Positions 1 through 7,974 of a stretch of 28,282 bases of DNA are shown in pieces (the stretch's first letter is position 1; each line of letters opens with the position of its first letter). The translations under genes and the position numbers were made by a program. Under the pieces are notes generated by a model. That model was not told the origin of the DNA, ran no database searches, and saw nothing but the letters and a program-made list of their open reading frames with translations. This stretch comes from CAZSNH01 sp052388455. Lineage in GTDB: Bacteria > Pseudomonadota > Alphaproteobacteria > Rhizobiales > Hyphomicrobiaceae. Location: positions 1 to 28,282 of the forward strand of contig JBQTIA010000118.1 in the NCBI GenBank assembly GCA_052388455.1, written 5' to 3'.

Positions 1-121
1 GGGGAATCGCATTTGGACGTAGGTTGGGTCGAGGCACGAGACCCAACAACTTTGGTCGCTCGAGTTTGTTGGGTGTCCTTCGTCGACCCAACCTACATTT
101 AGCGCCATATGCGATTGCCCT
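1..121. repeat. 122-bp palindromic interspersed repeat, copy 1
   Basis: Near-identical (two or three mismatches) to the copy at 27518-27639, and its first 40 or so bases recur at the right end of the window. The ends are imperfect inverted repeats (GGGGAATCGCAT at the left, ATGCGATTGCCC at the right). Inside them lies a second dyad, GTAGGTTGGGTCGA against TCGACCCAACCTAC, and inside that a third, ACCCAACAA against TTTGTTGGGT, so the whole element can fold into one long branched hairpin. There is no room for a protein. It looks like a MITE or REP-type non-autonomous element. The first base or so may be cut off by the start of the window. Confidence 0.9.
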
Positions 122-148
122 GCCGTCGCCCGCGTGCGCCAAATTGCC

Positions 149-315
149 TCTCGTGTGATGATTTCGAAGTCCGCTTCGGACGCAGCGGCTGGCCCGGTTG
201 CGGACTTTGAAATCTGAATCACACTAGAATCATAGGCTTGCTCGCCTCTTTTCGATCGCGAAGTCCGTGCGGCGCTTGCGGAGGACCGTGCCGGACTTCG
301 CGATCGGCACACGAG
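149..315. repeat. 167-bp two-hairpin composite repeat, copy 1
   Basis: This stretch matches the reverse complement of 14070-14236 along its whole length. It holds two tandem hairpins. The first pairs GATTTCGAAGTCC with GGACTTTGAAATC and ends in ACACTAG. The second has perfect 15-bp arms, CGATCGCGAAGTCCG (253-267) and CGGACTTCGCGATCG (292-306). The stems are conserved while the loops differ between copies, as expected for a family kept for its secondary structure (BIME/REP-like). It lies about 260 bp upstream of petA. No coding content is seen. Confidence 0.85.
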
Positions 316-571
316 CAAACCCGACTTTGGAAGCCTTGAGAGCGGTGACGGGGGGTGTCAGAAGAGCGCACGGCAATCTGTACTGCGGCGCCGCGACGTA
401 ATCGTCGATATGACGGAATTCAGGACGGATTCCCAGGGTCCAGTCGGCCCGCACATCAGCGGTATTCAGCGTCAGCAGTCCTGGTCCCGCGGACCGACGT
501 CGCGGACCCTGAACATGCCGCTGCCCGGTCGGGCCAGCCGAGGCCACACGCGAGCCAACACGGAGGCACTC
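316..571. other. petA leader / intergenic region
   Basis: These 256 bases lie between the two-hairpin repeat and the proposed petA start. They must contain the petA promoter unless it is further upstream, but I could not pick out a convincing -35/-10 pair. On the minus strand, roughly 360-500 reads as a fairly coding-like open frame with no recognisable start or family; it may be a gene relic. An ATG-initiated upstream extension of petA from 410 is open but looks non-coding. Confidence 0.4.
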
Positions 572-1174
572 TTGTCATCTCATGCTCCAGCATCGTCTCA
601 TGACGATGATGACGACGCCAACCGGCGGGATTTTCTGGTCCTCGCGGGCAATGCTTTCGCCGGCGTCGGCGCCGCGGTCGCCCTGTGGCCGTTCATCGCC
701 CAGATGAACCCGGACGCCAGCGCGCAGGCGCTCGCCTCCACCGAGGTCGATCTCGCCCCGGTCAAGGAAGGGCAGGCGATCACCGTGATGTGGCGCGGCA
801 AGCCGGTGTTCATCCGCAACCGCAGCAAGCAGGAAATCTCGGAGGCAGAGGCGGTGAAGCTCGCCGACCTCACCGACCGCAGCGCCCGCAATCTGGCGAT
901 GCCGGAGAGCGCGCCGGCCGACGACAAGAACCGCGTCAAGGCCGGCCACGAGAACTGGCTGGTGCTTGTCGGCGTGTGCACGCATCTTGGCTGCATTCCG
1001 AAAGGCCAGACGGCCGCCGAGGCATCCATGCGCGGCGATTACCACGGCTGGTTCTGCCCCTGCCACGGCTCGCACTACGACACCTCGGGACGCATCCGCA
1101 AAGGTCCGGCACCGCGCAATCTCGACGTGCCGCCCTACGAGTTCGTGTCCGACACCAAGATCAAGATCGGCTGA
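572..1174 (+). CDS. petA: Ubiquinol-cytochrome c reductase iron-sulfur subunit (Rieske protein)
   Basis: This is the Rieske 2Fe-2S subunit of the cytochrome bc1 complex, which takes electrons from quinol at the Qo site and passes them to cytochrome c1 on the periplasmic side. The proposed protein has 200 residues. An Asp-rich N-terminus leads into a twin-arginine motif (R18-R19, then DF) and a single membrane anchor at about 20-44, so it is probably exported by Tat and stays anchored. The cluster motifs are CTHLGC (C136, H138) and CPCHGS (C162, H165) as ligands, with C141-C164 as the expected disulfide. I chose a TTG start because GGAG lies 7 bases before it and the product then begins like other alphaproteobacterial Rieske proteins. 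The in-frame ATG at 410 would add 54 residues of atypical sequence. It is first in the petABC operon, 13 bp before petB. Confidence 0.95.
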   Translation: MSSHAPASSHDDDDDANRRDFLVLAGNAFAGVGAAVALWPFIAQMNPDASAQALASTEVDLAPVKEGQAITVMWRGKPVFIRNRSKQEISEAEAVKLADLTDRSARNLAMPESAPADDKNRVKAGHENWLVLVGVCTHLGCIPKGQTAAEASMRGDYHGWFCPCHGSHYDTSGRIRKGPAPRNLDVPPYEFVSDTKIKIG

Positions 1175-1187
1175 GCGGAGCGACGCC

Positions 1188-2507
1188 ATGGGCAAACACA
1201 CCTCGACTTACGTGCCGACGTCGCGCCGCGCCAAATGGTGGGACGAGCGGCTGCCAGTTCCGCGCATGATGCACGACCAGTTCGTGGATTTCCCGACGCC
1301 GCGCAATCTGAACTATCTTTGGACCTTCGGCGGCATACTCACCTTCTGCCTCGCCGCCCAGATCATGTCCGGCATCGTGCTCGCCATGCACTACCAGCCG
1401 AGCGGCACCGAGGCGTTCAACTCGGTCGAGCACATCCGCCGCGACGTGAACTTCGGCTGGATGATCCGCAACTTCCACGCGGTCGGCGCCTCGATGTTCT
1501 TCGTCGCCGTCTACATCCACATCTTCCGCGGCATGTACTATGGCTCCTACAAGGCACCGCGCGAGGTGCTGTGGATCCTCGGCGTGTTCATCCTGCTCGC
1601 CATGATGGCCACCGCCTTCATGGGCTACGCGCTGCCCTGGGGTCAGATGAGCTTCTGGGGCGTCACCGTCATCACCAATCTGTTCTCCTCGCTCGATGGC
1701 GTCGTCAGCGGGCTCGGCACGGCCATCGTCGAATGGCTTTGGGGGGGATACTCGGTGACGGGCGCGACGCTCAACCGCTTCTTCTCGCTGCACTACCTGC
1801 TGCCGTTCGTGATCGCCGGTCTCGTCGTGCTGCACATCTGGGCGCTGCACGTCGCCAAGCAGAACAACCCGACCGGACTCGACATCAAGAGCGATGCCGA
1901 CAGCGTGCCGATGTACCCCTACGCCGTGGCCAAGGACGCGGTGGGGCTGTTCGCCTTCCTGATCGTCTTCGCGTGGTTCGTGTTCTTCCTGCCGGACTAC
2001 CTCGGCCATTCCGACAACTACATCGAGGCCAACCCGCTCTCGACGCCGGCTCACATCGTGCCCGAGTGGTACTTCCTGCCGTTCTACGCCATCCTGCGCG
2101 CCTTCACCGGCGACTTCCTCGGGTTCATTCCCTTGGGCGCCAACGCCAAGCTGATCGGTGTCATCGCCATGTTCGCGGCGGTGCTGATCCTGATCTTCGT
2201 GCCGTGGCTCGACACCAGCCGCGTCCGCTCGGCCAAGTACCGGCCGATCTTCAAGTGGGCCTTCTGGGGGTTCGTCGTCACGTGCCTCGCGCTCGGCTAC
2301 CTCGGCTCGAAGCCGGCGGAAGGCGCCTACGTGGTGTGGTCGCAGATCTTCACCGTGCTCTACTTCGCCTTCTTCCTCGTCGCGATGCCGGTGATCGGCA
2401 TCCTCGAGACGCCGAAGCCATTGCCGCGCTCGATTTCGGATTCCGTGCTCGACGGCGGCGGGTCATTGGTTCCCGCCGGCTCGGCCGCGGCACCGGAAAC
2501 ACGTTGA
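1188..2507 (+). CDS. petB: Cytochrome b subunit of the bc1 complex
   Basis: This is the central membrane subunit of the bc1 complex, carrying the two b haems and the Qo and Qi quinone sites. It has 439 residues. Helix B has H97 and H111 and helix D has H202 and H216, each pair 14 apart as in all cytochromes b; H97/H202 should hold haem bL and H111/H216 haem bH. The Qo-site PEWY motif is at 292-295. Multiple hydrophobic segments cover the rest, including the C-terminal ones. The ATG is preceded by GAGCGGAG, and the gene sits 13 bp after petA and 13 bp before petC. Cytochromes b and c1 are separate genes here, unlike the fused fbcH of Bradyrhizobium. A long reading-through frame upstream (from 966) overlaps petA and is not real. 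Confidence 0.97.
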   Translation: MGKHTSTYVPTSRRAKWWDERLPVPRMMHDQFVDFPTPRNLNYLWTFGGILTFCLAAQIMSGIVLAMHYQPSGTEAFNSVEHIRRDVNFGWMIRNFHAVGASMFFVAVYIHIFRGMYYGSYKAPREVLWILGVFILLAMMATAFMGYALPWGQMSFWGVTVITNLFSSLDGVVSGLGTAIVEWLWGGYSVTGATLNRFFSLHYLLPFVIAGLVVLHIWALHVAKQNNPTGLDIKSDADSVPMYPYAVAKDAVGLFAFLIVFAWFVFFLPDYLGHSDNYIEANPLSTPAHIVPEWYFLPFYAILRAFTGDFLGFIPLGANAKLIGVIAMFAAVLILIFVPWLDTSRVRSAKYRPIFKWAFWGFVVTCLALGYLGSKPAEGAYVVWSQIFTVLYFAFFLVAMPVIGILETPKPLPRSISDSVLDGGGSLVPAGSAAAPETR

Positions 2508-2520
2508 GGGGATCGGCATC

Positions 2521-3402
2521 ATGACGACGTTTCGGATGAAGACGCTGATCGCGGTGGCGGGCGTTTCCGCACTGCTGGCCGGCGCGATGTCGGCCCGGGT
2601 GCTGGCGGCTGGCGAGCACGGCGCCGGCCACGAGATCGAGCGGCAGCACTGGTCGTTTTCCGGCTTCAAGGGGCGCTTCGACACGGCGCAGCTTCAGCGC
2701 GGCTTCCAGGTCTTCCAGGAGAAGTGCGCGGCCTGTCACGGGCTGAGCCGGGTCTACTTCCGCAATCTGGTGCAGAAGGGCGGTCCCGAGTTCCCGGAGG
2801 ACTCGGTCAAGGAGCTGGCGAAAACCTGGCCGAACAAAATCGCGGACGGTCCCGACAACGACGGCAACATGTTCGAGCGCGATCCGAAGCTGTCGGACCC
2901 CATTCTCGGTCCGTTCAAGAACGCCAAGGCTGCTGCGGCGGCCATGGGTGCCGCTCCGCCCGATCTGTCGATCATGGCCAAGGCGCGCAACGTGCACAAC
3001 TCGTCGGCGTGGCCGCGCCACGTTTTTCTCGACATGCCAAAAGACATCATCACCGGCTATCAGGAGGGCGGCGCCGACTACATCTACGCGCTGCTGACCG
3101 GCTATCCCGACGCCCCTCCCGCCGGAATGGAGCTGGCCCCGGGGATGAACTACAACACCGCCTTTCCGGGCAATCAGATCGCCATGCCGGCGCCGCTCGG
3201 AAAGGACAACTTCTCCAAGTACCAGGACGGCAGCGGATCGCTGGAATCGAGCGCCCGCGACGTGGCGGCGTTCCTTTCGTGGGCCGCCGACCCCTCGCTC
3301 AACGCCCGCAAGTCCATCGGCTGGCAGGTGATGCTCTATCTGCTGGTGACCACCGGTCTGCTCTACGTCGGCAAGCGGCGTATCTGGTCGAAGGTGCATT
3401 GA
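2521..3402 (+). CDS. petC: Cytochrome c1
   Basis: This is the c-type haem subunit of the bc1 complex, receiving electrons from the Rieske protein and handing them to a soluble or membrane cytochrome c. It has 293 residues. An N-terminal signal peptide (about 1-30, ending ARVLAA) is followed by the haem-binding C69-A-A-C72-H73. A conserved Asn/Met region (including AMPAPLGKDNFSKYQDG) supplies the axial Met. A C-terminal membrane anchor (about 268-285) ends in basic residues. The ATG is preceded by GAGGGG; an in-frame ATG five codons later is a less likely start. It is the last gene of petABC, 13 bp after petB. Confidence 0.96.
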   Translation: MTTFRMKTLIAVAGVSALLAGAMSARVLAAGEHGAGHEIERQHWSFSGFKGRFDTAQLQRGFQVFQEKCAACHGLSRVYFRNLVQKGGPEFPEDSVKELAKTWPNKIADGPDNDGNMFERDPKLSDPILGPFKNAKAAAAAMGAAPPDLSIMAKARNVHNSSAWPRHVFLDMPKDIITGYQEGGADYIYALLTGYPDAPPAGMELAPGMNYNTAFPGNQIAMPAPLGKDNFSKYQDGSGSLESSARDVAAFLSWAADPSLNARKSIGWQVMLYLLVTTGLLYVGKRRIWSKVH

Positions 3403-3403
3403 G

Positions 3404-3507
3404 CGGCAACCGGCATCCGGCAGCCGTGATCAAGGGACGAAGCCCCCACAAAGTTGGTTGCAACGACTTCACCTCACGGCTGCCGGTTGCCGGTTGCCGG
3501 ATGCCGC
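3404..3507. repeat. Imperfect long inverted repeat between petC and mtnP
   Basis: The sequence right after the petC stop (3404-3427, GGCAACCGGCATCCGGCAGC and following) is matched in inverted form at 3475-3507, where the unit GGTTGCC occurs twice in tandem. About 45 bases separate the arms. The arms are GC-rich and there is no T-tract, so this is more likely an RNA-stabilising or REP-like structure than an intrinsic terminator. A related stretch (GCAACCGGCAACT) occurs near 4848. Confidence 0.6.
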
Positions 3508-3517
3508 AGAGGCCAGC

Positions 3518-4393
3518 ATGACCGCATCCATCCTCGGCATCATCGGCGGCAGCGGATTCTATGATCTGCCGGGGCTCGAAGGCGCGCGCTGGGAGACGAT
3601 CGCGAGCCCGTGGGGCGCTCCGTCGGATGCGGTGCTGTTCGCCGAGCTGGGTGGTCTGCCGGTGCGTTTCCTGCCCCGGCACGGGCGCGGCCACCGCATT
3701 CCGCCCTCCGCCATCAACTACCGCGCCAACATCGACTGCCTGAAACGCTCAGGCGTCACCGACCTCGTCTCCGTGTCGGCCTGCGGCTCTCTCAAGGAGG
3801 AGTACGCGCCGGGCCACTTCGTGCTCCCCGACCAGTTCATCGACCGCACGTTCGCGCGCGAGAAATCTTTCTTCGGGCCGGGCTGCGTGGCGCACGTCGC
3901 GCTCGGCGATCCGGTGAGCCCTCTGCTCGCCGGCTCCATCGCCAAGGCCGCAAAGGCCGAGGGCATCGCCTGCACCAGCGGCGGCACCTATCTCGTCATG
4001 GAAGGTCCGCAGTTCTCGACCCGTGCCGAGAGCAATCTCTACCGGAGCTGGGGCTGCGACGTGATCGGCATGACCAACATGCCGGAAGCCAAGCTCGCCC
4101 GCGAAGCCGAGATTTGCTACGCGACCGTCGCCATGGTCACCGACTACGACTGCTGGCACGACGACCACGCCCACGTCGACGTGGCGGCGATCATCGCGGT
4201 CATGAAGGGGAACACGGAAAAAGCGCAGCGCCTCGTCGCCCGGCTCGCACGGGACTTCCCCCGCGAGCACCCCAAGTGCCCGATCGGCTCGGACAGCGCG
4301 CTCGACGTTGCGATCATCACGCCGCCCGACGCGCGTGATCCGGCGCTTCTCGCCAAGCTCGACGCCGTCGCAGGGCGTGTTCTGCGGCGATGA
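3518..4393 (+). CDS. mtnP: S-methyl-5'-thioadenosine phosphorylase
   Basis: This enzyme phosphorolyses 5'-methylthioadenosine, the by-product of polyamine synthesis, to adenine and 5-methylthioribose-1-phosphate in the cytoplasm. The protein has 291 residues, normal for the trimeric PNP/MTAP family. Family motifs in order: GGSGFY near the N-terminus (phosphate-binding loop), PRHGRGH (about 55-61), MEGPQFSTRAES in the middle, MTNMPEAKLAREAEICYA, and TDYDCWHDDH towards the end. The ATG sits 10 bp after the inverted repeat that follows petC; an open frame extending 20 codons upstream runs through that repeat and is unlikely. The released adenine is the substrate of apt, encoded about 580 bp downstream on the same strand. 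Synteny of bc1 genes, mtnP and apt recurs in Rhizobiales. Confidence 0.95.
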   Translation: MTASILGIIGGSGFYDLPGLEGARWETIASPWGAPSDAVLFAELGGLPVRFLPRHGRGHRIPPSAINYRANIDCLKRSGVTDLVSVSACGSLKEEYAPGHFVLPDQFIDRTFAREKSFFGPGCVAHVALGDPVSPLLAGSIAKAAKAEGIACTSGGTYLVMEGPQFSTRAESNLYRSWGCDVIGMTNMPEAKLAREAEICYATVAMVTDYDCWHDDHAHVDVAAIIAVMKGNTEKAQRLVARLARDFPREHPKCPIGSDSALDVAIITPPDARDPALLAKLDAVAGRVLRR

Positions 4394-4448
4394 TGGAGAC
4401 GCACGCCTTTCTCACTCCGACCTACGATTGACTACAGCGCGGTGTCCC

Positions 4449-4817
4449 TCAGCACTTGGGATTGCTCGGAGAGCAGATGATGACCTTGGTCTGGATGAGA
4501 TCGGGATAGAACGTCTGCAAGGCTTCCATGCCGCCCCAGATAAGCGCGCCGAGCAGCACCAGCGCTGGGATCGCCGCCAGCACGGCCTTGATGAAGAACA
4601 GCATCAGCCGCCAGAACGGCACTTCGATCTTCTTGACCGCCGCCGGCGTCAGGTCGTCGCTGCGATCGGAGGAACCATGATCGTGGCTCACTGAGCTGAG
4701 CGTCGACGGACCGCCGCCCGCCGCCGCCGCGCGCTGTCGATCGCGCTCGCGCCTCAGCGTGCGCGGCAGGTCGTCCGTGTCGTTCGCCGACGAGAGCGGA
4801 AAATTAGTATCCGTCAT
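4449..4817 (-). CDS. Small single-pass membrane protein of unknown function
   Basis: I do not recognise a named family. The 122-residue product has a hydrophilic N-terminal half rich in Asp, Ser, Arg and Ala (about 1-65), one strong membrane segment (about 70-97), and a short C-terminal tail (98-122) with two Cys residues (C115, C122). The gene is transcribed against mtnP and apt and fits exactly in the gap between them, convergent with mtnP (55 bp) and divergent from apt (154 bp). It is supported by its clear soluble-then-membrane organisation, ordinary codon use and snug placement. No function can be inferred beyond an inner-membrane location. Confidence 0.75.
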   Translation of the reverse strand: MTDTNFPLSSANDTDDLPRTLRRERDRQRAAAAGGGPSTLSSVSHDHGSSDRSDDLTPAAVKKIEVPFWRLMLFFIKAVLAAIPALVLLGALIWGGMEALQTFYPDLIQTKVIICSPSNPKC

Positions 4818-4971
4818 GCCTTGTTCTGCTCCCGGGCCGGGGCGGCTGCAACCGGCAACTCTGCAACCGCCAACAGGGACGGCGAATCGTTTCGCCGCTC
4901 GATCAGACTTCTATCGCCTTGCGAACGTTATTGCTATTTTGCGCCGCGAATTTGACGGGGAGGTGGCTGCC

Positions 4972-5499
4972 GTGGACCTGAAAAGCCTGATCCGGACGAT
5001 ACCGGACTATCCAAAGCCCGGCATCATGTTCCGCGATGTCACCACATTGCTCGGCCATGCGGCCGGGTTTCGGGAGGCCATCGAGGCCATGGCACGGCCG
5101 TTTGCCGGCCAGGCGGTCGGTGCGGTGGCCGGCATCGAGGCGCGCGGGTTCATCCTCGGAGGGGCGGTTGCCGACCGGCTCGGCTGCGGCTTCATCCCGA
5201 TCCGCAAGAAGGGCAAGCTGCCCTGGAAAACCATCGGCCAGGAGTACACCCTGGAATACGGAGTCGACACCATCGAGATTCACGAGGATGCCATCCCGTC
5301 GGGTCAGAGAGTCCTGATCGTCGACGATCTGATCGCAACCGGCGGCACGGCGGAGGCGGCGGCCAAGCTGATCCTCCGCTCGGGCGGCGTCGTGGTCGGC
5401 GCCACCTTCATCATCGATCTGCCGGAGCTCGGCGGCACCCGCCGGCTGACACAGCACGGCGTCGAGAGCCATGCTCTTGTGGCGTTCGAAGGTCATTGA
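4972..5499 (+). CDS. apt: Adenine phosphoribosyltransferase
   Basis: This enzyme converts adenine and PRPP to AMP and pyrophosphate in the cytoplasm, salvaging the adenine released by the upstream mtnP product. The protein has 175 residues, as usual for bacterial Apt. It begins DLKSLIRTIPDYPKPGIMFRD, the conserved N-terminal block. GIEARGFILGG and the RKKGKLPW flexible-loop region follow, and the PRPP-binding signature VLIVDDLIATGGTA lies at about 112-125. I chose a GTG start because GGGGAGG precedes it at good spacing and the product then begins at the conserved N-terminus; the frame is open further upstream to 4759 but lacks family similarity there. The next gene begins 10 bp downstream. 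Confidence 0.95.
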   Translation: MDLKSLIRTIPDYPKPGIMFRDVTTLLGHAAGFREAIEAMARPFAGQAVGAVAGIEARGFILGGAVADRLGCGFIPIRKKGKLPWKTIGQEYTLEYGVDTIEIHEDAIPSGQRVLIVDDLIATGGTAEAAAKLILRSGGVVVGATFIIDLPELGGTRRLTQHGVESHALVAFEGH

Positions 5500-5509
5500 G
5501 GGCGACGGG

Positions 5510-5752
5510 ATGTCTGCGCGCGAGGCGAGCGACGTGCTGACGGCCGCCGAATCAGGTCGCGGGATGGAGCAGCTCGCACTCTGGCGCGGCGATCCGCTCG
5601 AGCCTGTCGCCTGCCCGCGCTGTTCGCGTGTGGGCCTGGCTGTGGCCGACCGGTCAGCGCGGCCTTATGCGGAGTGGTACGAGTTGAGGTGTGACGGCTG
5701 TGGTCTGGCGGCCAACCTCCATATTCCGATGGCTCCGCCGAACTATTCCTGA
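5510..5752 (+). CDS. Small zinc-ribbon protein of unknown function
   Basis: An 80-residue cytoplasmic protein. The N-terminal third is unremarkable. The rest is a four-cysteine zinc ribbon, C35-P-R-C38 and C61-D-G-C64, with hydrophobic strands between and a short C-terminal tail. The ATG lies 10 bp after the apt stop, preceded by GAGGG, so it is very likely co-transcribed with apt. An in-frame ATG at 5471 would overlap apt by 29 bp and is less likely. No enzymatic function can be assigned; the fold suggests binding to nucleic acid or a protein partner. Confidence 0.7.
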   Translation: MSAREASDVLTAAESGRGMEQLALWRGDPLEPVACPRCSRVGLAVADRSARPYAEWYELRCDGCGLAANLHIPMAPPNYS

Positions 5753-5786
5753 GTTCTCTTATGATCTGTTTGCTTTTCGATCGGCG

Positions 5787-5900
5787 TCAGGACTTGTTGC
5801 TGCCGCGGGTGTGATTGGCGTCAGCGGACTGCATATCCGCTGCGCGGGCCGCAAGCGCGATTGCACAGGCCACAAAGACGATGCTGACGGCAATGTTCAT
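5787..5900 (-). CDS. Candidate 37-residue membrane or secreted microprotein
   Basis: Reading the minus strand from the ATG at 5900 gives 37 residues. The N-terminus is strongly hydrophobic (MNIAVSIVFVACAIALAARA), followed by a polar tail of about 17 residues (ADMQSADANHTRGSNKS). GGAG lies 8 bases before the ATG. It could be a single-span membrane microprotein or a cleaved signal peptide with a short exported tail. It lies alone in the 233-bp gap between the convergent zinc-ribbon gene and argC. The ribosome binding site and amphipathic layout support it, but there is no family evidence. Confidence 0.45.
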   Translation of the reverse strand: MNIAVSIVFVACAIALAARAADMQSADANHTRGSNKS

Positions 5901-5985
5901 TCCAGGGTCTCCGATCTGTTGGCGGAACCCTAGGCGGAACGGGCATTGTTGTCTGTTCCCGGCGGGATAGGGAGCGAAGGCGCGA

Positions 5986-6960
5986 TCAATCCGCGAGGCC
6001 GAGCATCAGCCGGATGTTCTGGACGGCCGCACCCGCCGCGCCTTTGCCGAGATTGTCGAGGCGGGCGACGAGGACGGCTTGGCGCTGCTTTTCACTGGCG
6101 AAAACGAAGAGCTGGAGAGCGTCGGTGGCGTTCAACGCCTCCGGCTCGATGCGCCCGCCGAGCTTGGCGTGCTCCGTGGCCGGCACGACCGTAACGAGTT
6201 TCGCGCCGCGAAAATGATCGGCGAGTGCCGCTTCGAGATCGGCAGCCTTGGGCTTGGCCGGCAACGCATCGAGATGCAGCGGGATCGACACCAGCATACC
6301 CTGGCGGAAGTTGCCGACCGAGGGCACGAACAGCGGTCGCCGCGTCAAACCCGAATAGACCATCAGCTCGGGCACGTGCTTGTGCTCGAGGCCGAGGGCA
6401 TAGAGTTCGAAGCTCGGCGCGGTTTTCGTGACCTCGTAGGATTCGATCATCGACTTGCCGCCGCCCGAGTAGCCAGAGACGGCGTTGACCGTGATGGGGT
6501 GGTCGGCGGGTACGAGCCCGGCATCGATCAGCGGCCGCAGCAGGGCGATGGCCCCGGTCGGATAACAGCCGGGGTTGGCGACCCTTCGAGACGCCGAGAT
6601 GACATCGGCTTGCCGCGGCGTCAGCTCCGCGAAGCCATAGTCCCACCCGGGTGCCACGCGATGCGCGGTCGAGGCGTCGACGATCTTCGGACCGCCGGTG
6701 CCCCGTTCGGCCCCGAGTTCCGCAGCCAGCGCCACCGCCTCTCGTGCGGCGTCGTCTGGAAGGCAGAGGACGACGAGGTCGCTCTCCGCCATCAGCTCCT
6801 TGCGCGCCAGAGGGTCCTTGCGCCGGTCGCTGGCGATGCTGTTGACCCGCAGCGTCGCGAGCTTGCCGAGTCGCTCTCGGATTTCGAGGCCCGTCGTGCC
6901 GGCCTCACCATCGATGAACACGGAGGGCAGGGCGGACGGCGATCGGCTGGCTTTGGCCAT
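5986..6960 (-). CDS. argC: N-acetyl-gamma-glutamyl-phosphate reductase, type 2
   Basis: This enzyme catalyses the NADPH-dependent reduction of N-acetyl-glutamyl phosphate to the semialdehyde, the third step of arginine synthesis. The protein has 324 residues. FIDGEAGTTGLEIRERL near the N-terminus (about 15-31) is the nucleotide-binding loop characteristic of the type 2 subfamily. ANPGCYPTGA at 128-137 carries the catalytic C132. SGYSGGGKSMIE follows, and a His-containing ELYALGLEHKHVPE block lies in the substrate domain. The ATG at 6960 gives the usual N-terminus; longer open frame upstream runs towards the TerC gene and is unlikely. In many Rhizobiales argC directly follows rplM-rpsI; here the TerC gene lies between. 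Confidence 0.95.
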   Translation of the reverse strand: MAKASRSPSALPSVFIDGEAGTTGLEIRERLGKLATLRVNSIASDRRKDPLARKELMAESDLVVLCLPDDAAREAVALAAELGAERGTGGPKIVDASTAHRVAPGWDYGFAELTPRQADVISASRRVANPGCYPTGAIALLRPLIDAGLVPADHPITVNAVSGYSGGGKSMIESYEVTKTAPSFELYALGLEHKHVPELMVYSGLTRRPLFVPSVGNFRQGMLVSIPLHLDALPAKPKAADLEAALADHFRGAKLVTVVPATEHAKLGGRIEPEALNATDALQLFVFASEKQRQAVLVARLDNLGKGAAGAAVQNIRLMLGLAD

Positions 6961-7046
6961 GGTACGGCACTCCGGCTTTGCGCTCAGCGCGCCACCTTGA
7001 TTCTGACGGGGTGGCTGCCGACGCAGCATCAGAAAGAGGTGAGGCG

Positions 7047-7784
7047 TCAGCCGCCGCCGATCCCGAGCCTGTGCTTGACGCCCTCCAGCAGCGTCTCCGA
7101 GCAGCCGAACTCGTACGCCTTGCAGGCCACCTCGTGCGAGCCGGTGTAGATCATATCGACGGCGACGAAGACGATGATCAGCAGCCCGATCCACGAGATC
7201 CAGGGATATTTCACCAGGAGACCGGCGATGTAGTGCGAAGCGACCGCCATCAGGATGATGGCGATGGCGAGGCCGATCACCAGCACCAGCGGCTCACCCT
7301 TGGCGACGCCGGCCACCGCCAGCACGTTGTCGAGCGACATCGAGATGTCGGCGAGTGCAATCTGGAACACGGCGGCACCGAAGCTCATCTGCACGACGGG
7401 ACTTGCTGCGGCGGAGGCCGAACCGGCCTCGCCGAGCGCCGCATGGCCGTTGCCGTCGGTCAGCTGCCGGTACATCTTCCAGCACACCCAGAGCAGCAGC
7501 AGGCCGCCGGCCAGCGTCAGCCCGACGATTTGCAGGAGCTGCGTCGTCACCGCGGCGAAGGCGATGCGCATGATGACCGCGGCGGCGATGCCCCAGAAGA
7601 TCACGCGGGCGCGGTTCTCGGGTGCAACGCGCGAGGCGGCGAGGCCGACGACGATGGCGTTGTCGCCGGCCAGCGTCACATCGATGATGATGATGTTGAC
7701 GAGGGCGATCCAGTTGGCGGCGTACCATTCGAGCGAAAACAGATTGCCCAGCTGAACGAAGGCGTCGGAAAATGACGAGTCCAT
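7047..7784 (-). CDS. TerC family (YjbE-type) integral membrane protein, probable metal exporter
   Basis: A 245-residue protein of about seven hydrophobic segments. The two diagnostic acidic membrane motifs of TerC proteins are present: DVTLAGDNAIVV (about 35-46, D41) in the first half and ADISMSLDNVLAVAGVA in the second. This internal repeat is typical of the family. Characterised relatives (Alx, YceF, MeeF/MeeY) are linked to manganese efflux or to loading metal onto exported proteins; manganese export here is inferred from family only. A long loop rich in Ala and Ser (about 110-132) separates the halves. It lies 86 bp before argC on the same strand and downstream of the rpsI terminator, so it probably has its own promoter in 7785-7913. 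Confidence 0.88.
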   Translation of the reverse strand: MDSSFSDAFVQLGNLFSLEWYAANWIALVNIIIIDVTLAGDNAIVVGLAASRVAPENRARVIFWGIAAAVIMRIAFAAVTTQLLQIVGLTLAGGLLLLWVCWKMYRQLTDGNGHAALGEAGSASAAASPVVQMSFGAAVFQIALADISMSLDNVLAVAGVAKGEPLVLVIGLAIAIILMAVASHYIAGLLVKYPWISWIGLLIIVFVAVDMIYTGSHEVACKAYEFGCSETLLEGVKHRLGIGGG

Positions 7785-7913
7785 GGTCGGCGGTAGCCCC
7801 TCAACGGTGGTTCGGGCCTTATGGCAAGCCGGCGCGACGGCCCCCCTTCGCGCACATCCCCGCTATGTGGCACCGCGCCGGGGCGGCGACAACCCACGCG
7901 CGGATTGAAACAC

Positions 7914-7940
7914 GACAGCCCGCCGGTGAGGCGGGCTGTC
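7914..7940 (-). terminator. Intrinsic terminator of the rplM-rpsI operon
   Basis: A perfect 11-bp stem, GACAGCCCGCC (7914-7924) and GGCGGGCTGTC (7930-7940), with a 5-base loop. On the minus strand it begins 35 bases after the rpsI stop and is followed by GTGTTTCA, a short T-run. The position and stem strength fit termination of the ribosomal protein operon. Confidence 0.8.
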
Positions 7941-7974
7941 GCAGGCTTTGAGCTCCCGGGCGATGGTCCTGGCG